From contig JAZRPO010000065.1 of the NCBI GenBank assembly GCA_045649265.1, positions 1 to 51,606 on the forward strand: DNA of 51,606 nucleotides, in the 5' to 3' direction. The DNA is from SIG480 sp045649265. Lineage in GTDB: Bacteria > Bacillota > Clostridia > Oscillospirales > JAAYXM01. The translations under genes were made by a program, and so were the position numbers. This document shows, in pieces, positions 48,731 to 51,606 of this stretch. The notes beneath the pieces were generated by a model. It did not search any database. It saw only the letters and a list, made by a program, of their open reading frames with translations, and was not told where the DNA came from. The first letter of the stretch is position 1. Each line of letters opens with the position of its first letter.

Positions 48731-49414
48731 ATGTATGTTGATTTTCATTCCCACATCTTGCCGCAGGCTGACCATGGCTCTGAAAATATAGAAATGAGCC
48801 TTTCCCAGCTTTCTTTTGCCGCTTGCGCCGGTGTGGATACGATAATCGCAACCCCTCATTATTATATGGAAGATAACTCTGTTGACGAGTTTCTTGACAG
48901 ACGGGAGAAGGCATATGAGCAGCTTTCGAAAAAGAATGAAAGCGGCATCAGAATTATAAAGGCTGCAGAGGTGCAGATCGTTGGGGACATATTACATCTC
49001 CCTGATTTGCAGAAGCTCTGTATAGAAGGAACAAATGCAATTTTGTTAGAGTTTCCGCCTGAGCCTTGGCCATATTGGATATACGATACCGTTGTTCAGA
49101 TAAAAGAAGAACGAGGGCTTGTTCCCATATGTGCCCATATAGACAGATATTCTCCGCGCGGATGTGAGAAAATCCTGAGAACTGATGCATATGTTCAGAT
49201 AAATGCTTCAGCATTTTACGGTATCGGTTATCGCAAGCGATATTTCTCAAAGCTCATTTCAGAAAACCGGATTCACTTTCTTGGAAGTGATTCGCACTGT
49301 AGCGGAGAGCGTGCGTACAAGGAATTCTCCAAAGCTGTGAAGCGGCTTTCTCGTCAAATGCCGGCTATAACGGAAAATTCACGTAAACTACTCGCAAAGG
49401 GCGAGTTAAAATAA
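48731..49414 (+). CDS. CpsB/YwqE-type tyrosine-protein phosphatase (PHP domain)
   Basis: 227 aa. Metal-binding motifs of the PHP fold are MYVDFHSHILPQADHGSEN, ATPHYY, AAEVQIVGD, PICAHIDRY and LGSDSHCSG. It dephosphorylates the CpsD-type kinase encoded 11 nt upstream, completing a kinase-activator-phosphatase triplet. Polysaccharide biosynthesis genes are not in the window and may lie beyond the right edge. Confidence 0.9.
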   Translation: MYVDFHSHILPQADHGSENIEMSLSQLSFAACAGVDTIIATPHYYMEDNSVDEFLDRREKAYEQLSKKNESGIRIIKAAEVQIVGDILHLPDLQKLCIEGTNAILLEFPPEPWPYWIYDTVVQIKEERGLVPICAHIDRYSPRGCEKILRTDAYVQINASAFYGIGYRKRYFSKLISENRIHFLGSDSHCSGERAYKEFSKAVKRLSRQMPAITENSRKLLAKGELK

Positions 49415-49450
49415 AATCAATAAGAAAATTTTTTGGGAAGGTGTTTAACA

Positions 49451-51244
49451 ATGAAAAAAACATTTAAAATCCTGATCGCAGCGGTTCTTAGCGCTGTAAT
49501 GCTTATGTCATTCGCATTTGCTGCAGAAGCTAACGTGCTTGATGGATTTGCAGATGCTCCGGAAGCAAGCAGCTGGAAGCATGCTGGTCTTGCAAGTGCG
49601 GTAGAAAACGGCATCATGAAGGGTGCGAACGGAAAGCTCAACCCCGATGCTCCGCTCACACGCGCAGAGCTCACGGCTATGATGGTCCGTGTTCTCGGTG
49701 CACAGCAGGATGCGGCAGACATTTCTCACTTTATTGATGTTGTGATTGACTCCTGGTACGCAGACTATATCAAGTCCGGTGTCGCTGTTAAGATCATCAA
49801 CGGCGCAGGCAACAAGATGATGCCTAACGACCCTGTTACACGTGAGCAGGCATTTGCTATCCTCGCTCGCACATTCGTTCTCGCAGCTGACAACGCAGGT
49901 GCGATTAACTCTTTCAACGACGCAGGTCGCGTTTCTGACTGGGCGAAAGACGCAACAGCAGCTCTTATTGAGAACAATGTTGTCCAGGGCGGTTCTGCAA
50001 ACGACATCCGTCCGCAGGCTAATGTAACCCGTGCAGAGTATGCAGCAATGCTTGACCGCCTTGTTGACACATACGCAAAGCCGGGTGAAAGCTATGCCGG
50101 CAAGACAATCAAGGGCAGCATCGTTATCACAAGCGCAGATGTTGACCTCACAGGCGCAATCATCGAAGGCAAGGTTATCATTGCTGATGCTGTTAACGGC
50201 AGCGAGATTGAACTTAAGGATGTTGATATCCAGGGCGACCTCGTTGTCAGAGCAGGTAGCGTAAAAGTTACAGGCGCAGCTTCAATCGGCAACGTTGTTT
50301 ACGGCAACCCGATTCATAAGGCTGAGGTTAAGGCTGACAAGGAAATCACAGCAGATAAGGTTGTCGTTTCCGAGAACGCAGCAGAAGTAAACAACGAAGT
50401 TTCTGCTGAGAAGGTAGAAATCAAGGCAGACGGCGCAGACGTTTCTCTCGGCGGCGAAACAACATATACAGAAGTTGAGGTTAAAGCTGAAGACGTTAAG
50501 GTTGAAGTAAACGCTGACGTTAAGGTTGAAAATGCAACAGTTGAAGGTGCAGGCAGCACAGTTACAGGTGCTGGTAAGGTTGAGAACGCTACAGTTTCTG
50601 AGGGTTCAAAGGTTGAGACCCAAGGAACAACCGTAACAGAGAAGCCGACAACTCCTGATACTCCTGATACTCCTGATACTCCTGATACACCCGATACTCC
50701 GGTAACTCCGTCAAAGCCGTCTGATTCTCCGAACACAGGAACAGTTCCGTCAAATCCGACAAGCTTTGATATCAGCGGTGCATATGTAACTTATGGCGAT
50801 CAGCAGAAGATTATGGCGACAATCAACGGAAATGTTGTAAAGTTCGATTTCACAAATGTAGACTCTGAAGTAGTTCTTGACAAGCTCTACATCACAGCTT
50901 CTTCAAAGAAGAATTGCGTACATCCTTATGCAACATTCTCAACAAATGAAGAAGAAGACATTGCAGATATTATTGCACAGATAATTGAAAATACAAACGA
51001 TCAGTTAGTTGTAATTGACGATGTGCAGACTTTTGATATTGCAACGCTCACAAATCTCGTTACTGATGCAAAGGACCTTTATAATTTGGTAAGCGAAATT
51101 GACGGAAGCCCGATCTTTAAAGATCTCTTCACTGCAGACGGAATCGAAATTTCCGGTAGCGACATCGCAAACACTGTAACATTTACAGGCAAGATCGGAA
51201 CACAGACCTTCAAGCTTCAGATCGTTCTTCCGACACTTCAGTAA
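49451..51244 (+). CDS. Large secreted SLH-domain protein with repetitive beta-structure
   Basis: 597 aa from the ATG with GGGAAGGTG 7 nt upstream. The signal peptide MKKTFKILIAAVLSAVMLM...FAFAA spans about residues 1-25. Three SLH repeats follow (PLTRAELTAMMVRVLG, PVTREQAFAILARTFV, NVTRAEYAAMLDRLVD). Residues about 215-395 are a valine- and alanine-rich repeat region (GKTIKGSIVITSADVDLTGA, IQGDLVVRAGSVKV, EVKAEDVKVEVNADVKVENA) resembling a beta-solenoid. A TPD linker and a 170-residue C-terminal domain without recognised relatives complete it. SLH domains suggest surface anchoring to pyruvylated wall polysaccharide. Confidence 0.88.
   Translation: MKKTFKILIAAVLSAVMLMSFAFAAEANVLDGFADAPEASSWKHAGLASAVENGIMKGANGKLNPDAPLTRAELTAMMVRVLGAQQDAADISHFIDVVIDSWYADYIKSGVAVKIINGAGNKMMPNDPVTREQAFAILARTFVLAADNAGAINSFNDAGRVSDWAKDATAALIENNVVQGGSANDIRPQANVTRAEYAAMLDRLVDTYAKPGESYAGKTIKGSIVITSADVDLTGAIIEGKVIIADAVNGSEIELKDVDIQGDLVVRAGSVKVTGAASIGNVVYGNPIHKAEVKADKEITADKVVVSENAAEVNNEVSAEKVEIKADGADVSLGGETTYTEVEVKAEDVKVEVNADVKVENATVEGAGSTVTGAGKVENATVSEGSKVETQGTTVTEKPTTPDTPDTPDTPDTPDTPVTPSKPSDSPNTGTVPSNPTSFDISGAYVTYGDQQKIMATINGNVVKFDFTNVDSEVVLDKLYITASSKKNCVHPYATFSTNEEEDIADIIAQIIENTNDQLVVIDDVQTFDIATLTNLVTDAKDLYNLVSEIDGSPIFKDLFTADGIEISGSDIANTVTFTGKIGTQTFKLQIVLPTLQ
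50651..50695 (+). repeat. 9-bp tandem repeat coding for a Thr-Pro-Asp linker
   Basis: Five in-frame units of ACTCCTGAT (the fifth is ACACCCGAT) encode TPD repeats near residue 401-415 of the SLH protein. Near-identical units allow slippage, so linker length may vary between strains. Confidence 0.9.
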
Positions 51245-51264
51245 GATTTAACACAAAAACCAAA

Positions 51265-51298
51265 ACAAGCGTCCGTCATTGCGGGCGCTTGTCTTATC
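51265..51298 (+). terminator. Terminator of the SLH protein gene
   Basis: ACAAGCGTCCG (51265-51275) pairs with CGGGCGCTTGT (51282-51292), allowing one G-T pair, and is followed by CTTATCTT. Confidence 0.8.
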
Positions 51299-51344
51299 TT
51301 ATCGGAACCGGCAGAACAACTCTTTTCTTTAAGGAGGTGCCTTT

Positions 51345-51606
51345 TTGAAAAAGAAAACGAAAACAAAACTTATAATATGGGCAAGTGTTATTGTTTTTCT
51401 GATCATCGCAGGCTTTGCAGGCTATAAGTTTGCTCTCAACTATGCCGGTAGCCGGGCGATGAACGCTATAATTTCCAATCAACTAGAAGAAATGGTTGAT
51501 AGTGGAGAAATTACGCTTGAAGAAGTTGCACAAATTGCGCAGCCGGAAGAACCCCCTCTGGAAGAGAAGGAGGAGACTGCCCATGAGGAAACGGCTATTG
51601 TGTCGC
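51345..51606 (+). CDS. Hypothetical single-pass membrane protein (3' truncated by window edge)
   Basis: 87 codons are visible. The TTG start has a strong AAGGAGGTG site 5 nt upstream. The N-terminus KKKTKTKLIIWASVIVFLII is a basic segment and a transmembrane helix, followed by AGSRAMNAIISNQLEEM and a strongly acidic, proline-containing stretch (EEPPLEEKEE). I do not recognise the family. It could be an anchored surface or polysaccharide-related protein, given its neighbours. Confidence 0.65.
   Translation, partial: MKKKTKTKLIIWASVIVFLIIAGFAGYKFALNYAGSRAMNAIISNQLEEMVDSGEITLEEVAQIAQPEEPPLEEKEETAHEETAIVS

Overview
The window looks like the replication-origin region of a Gram-positive, low-to-moderate GC member of the Clostridia, probably close to Oscillospiraceae or Ruminococcaceae. 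The evidence is the gene order gyrA-gyrB-remB-recF-dnaN-dnaA | rpmH-rnpA-yidD-yidC-jag-mnmG-rsmG, strong AAGGAGG-type ribosome binding sites, consensus SigA-type promoters, S-layer-homology (SLH) proteins, and a SCIFF peptide with its radical SAM maturase, which is a clostridial hallmark. The placement rests on gene content read by eye, not on a database search.

The putative oriC lies between dnaN and dnaA (about 24.40-24.61 kb): an AT-rich stretch with TAG repeats beside DnaA-box-like 9-mers. Genes left of it run mostly on the minus strand and genes right of it mostly on the plus strand, as expected for leading-strand bias on two replichores.

Left arm, from the window edge inward: the tail of serS; a polyamine ABC importer (potABCD) with an XRE-cupin regulator; a polar amino acid ABC importer; a DUF1846 protein; a histidine phosphatase; an AraC regulator with a sugar isomerase/epimerase-like protein; an accessory stretch (about 11.6-13.5 kb) with a four-helix-bundle gene, a hairpin array, related repeat boxes, a lipoprotein and a small HTH protein; tRNA-Thr and tRNA-Tyr; a MATE exporter; rnhA-iscS-iscU; then gyrase and the dnaA-dnaN-recF-remB cluster.

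Right arm: rpmH-rnpA-yidD-yidC-jag (ribosome, RNase P, membrane insertion); an Orn/Lys/Arg decarboxylase family gene coupled to scfA-scfB; an SLH-trypsin-like protease; mnmG-rsmG; mgsA and an orphan minD with a small unknown gene; hisS-aspS; a GldA/F/G-DUF4340 ABC system; an aroE-aroK fusion; a tyrosine-kinase/phosphatase module for surface polysaccharide (Wzz-like, CpsD-like, CpsB-like) followed by a large SLH protein; and a truncated membrane protein at the edge.

The most unusual structure is at 11941-12582. An IVS/S23-type four-helix-bundle gene sits beside an array of short hairpins separated by GTGAAAT on one arm and ATTTCAC on the other. The pair is flanked by two directly repeated units, each a terminator hairpin plus a GCAC...GTGC box. 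A third related box lies at 13.3 kb. It looks like a small, possibly mobile, hairpin-rich element of unknown function. Other points of note are the AroE-AroK fusion, the extra cysteine in the SCIFF peptide, the orphan MinD without a visible membrane-targeting tail, and the absence of yaaA, mnmE and parAB from an otherwise canonical origin cluster.
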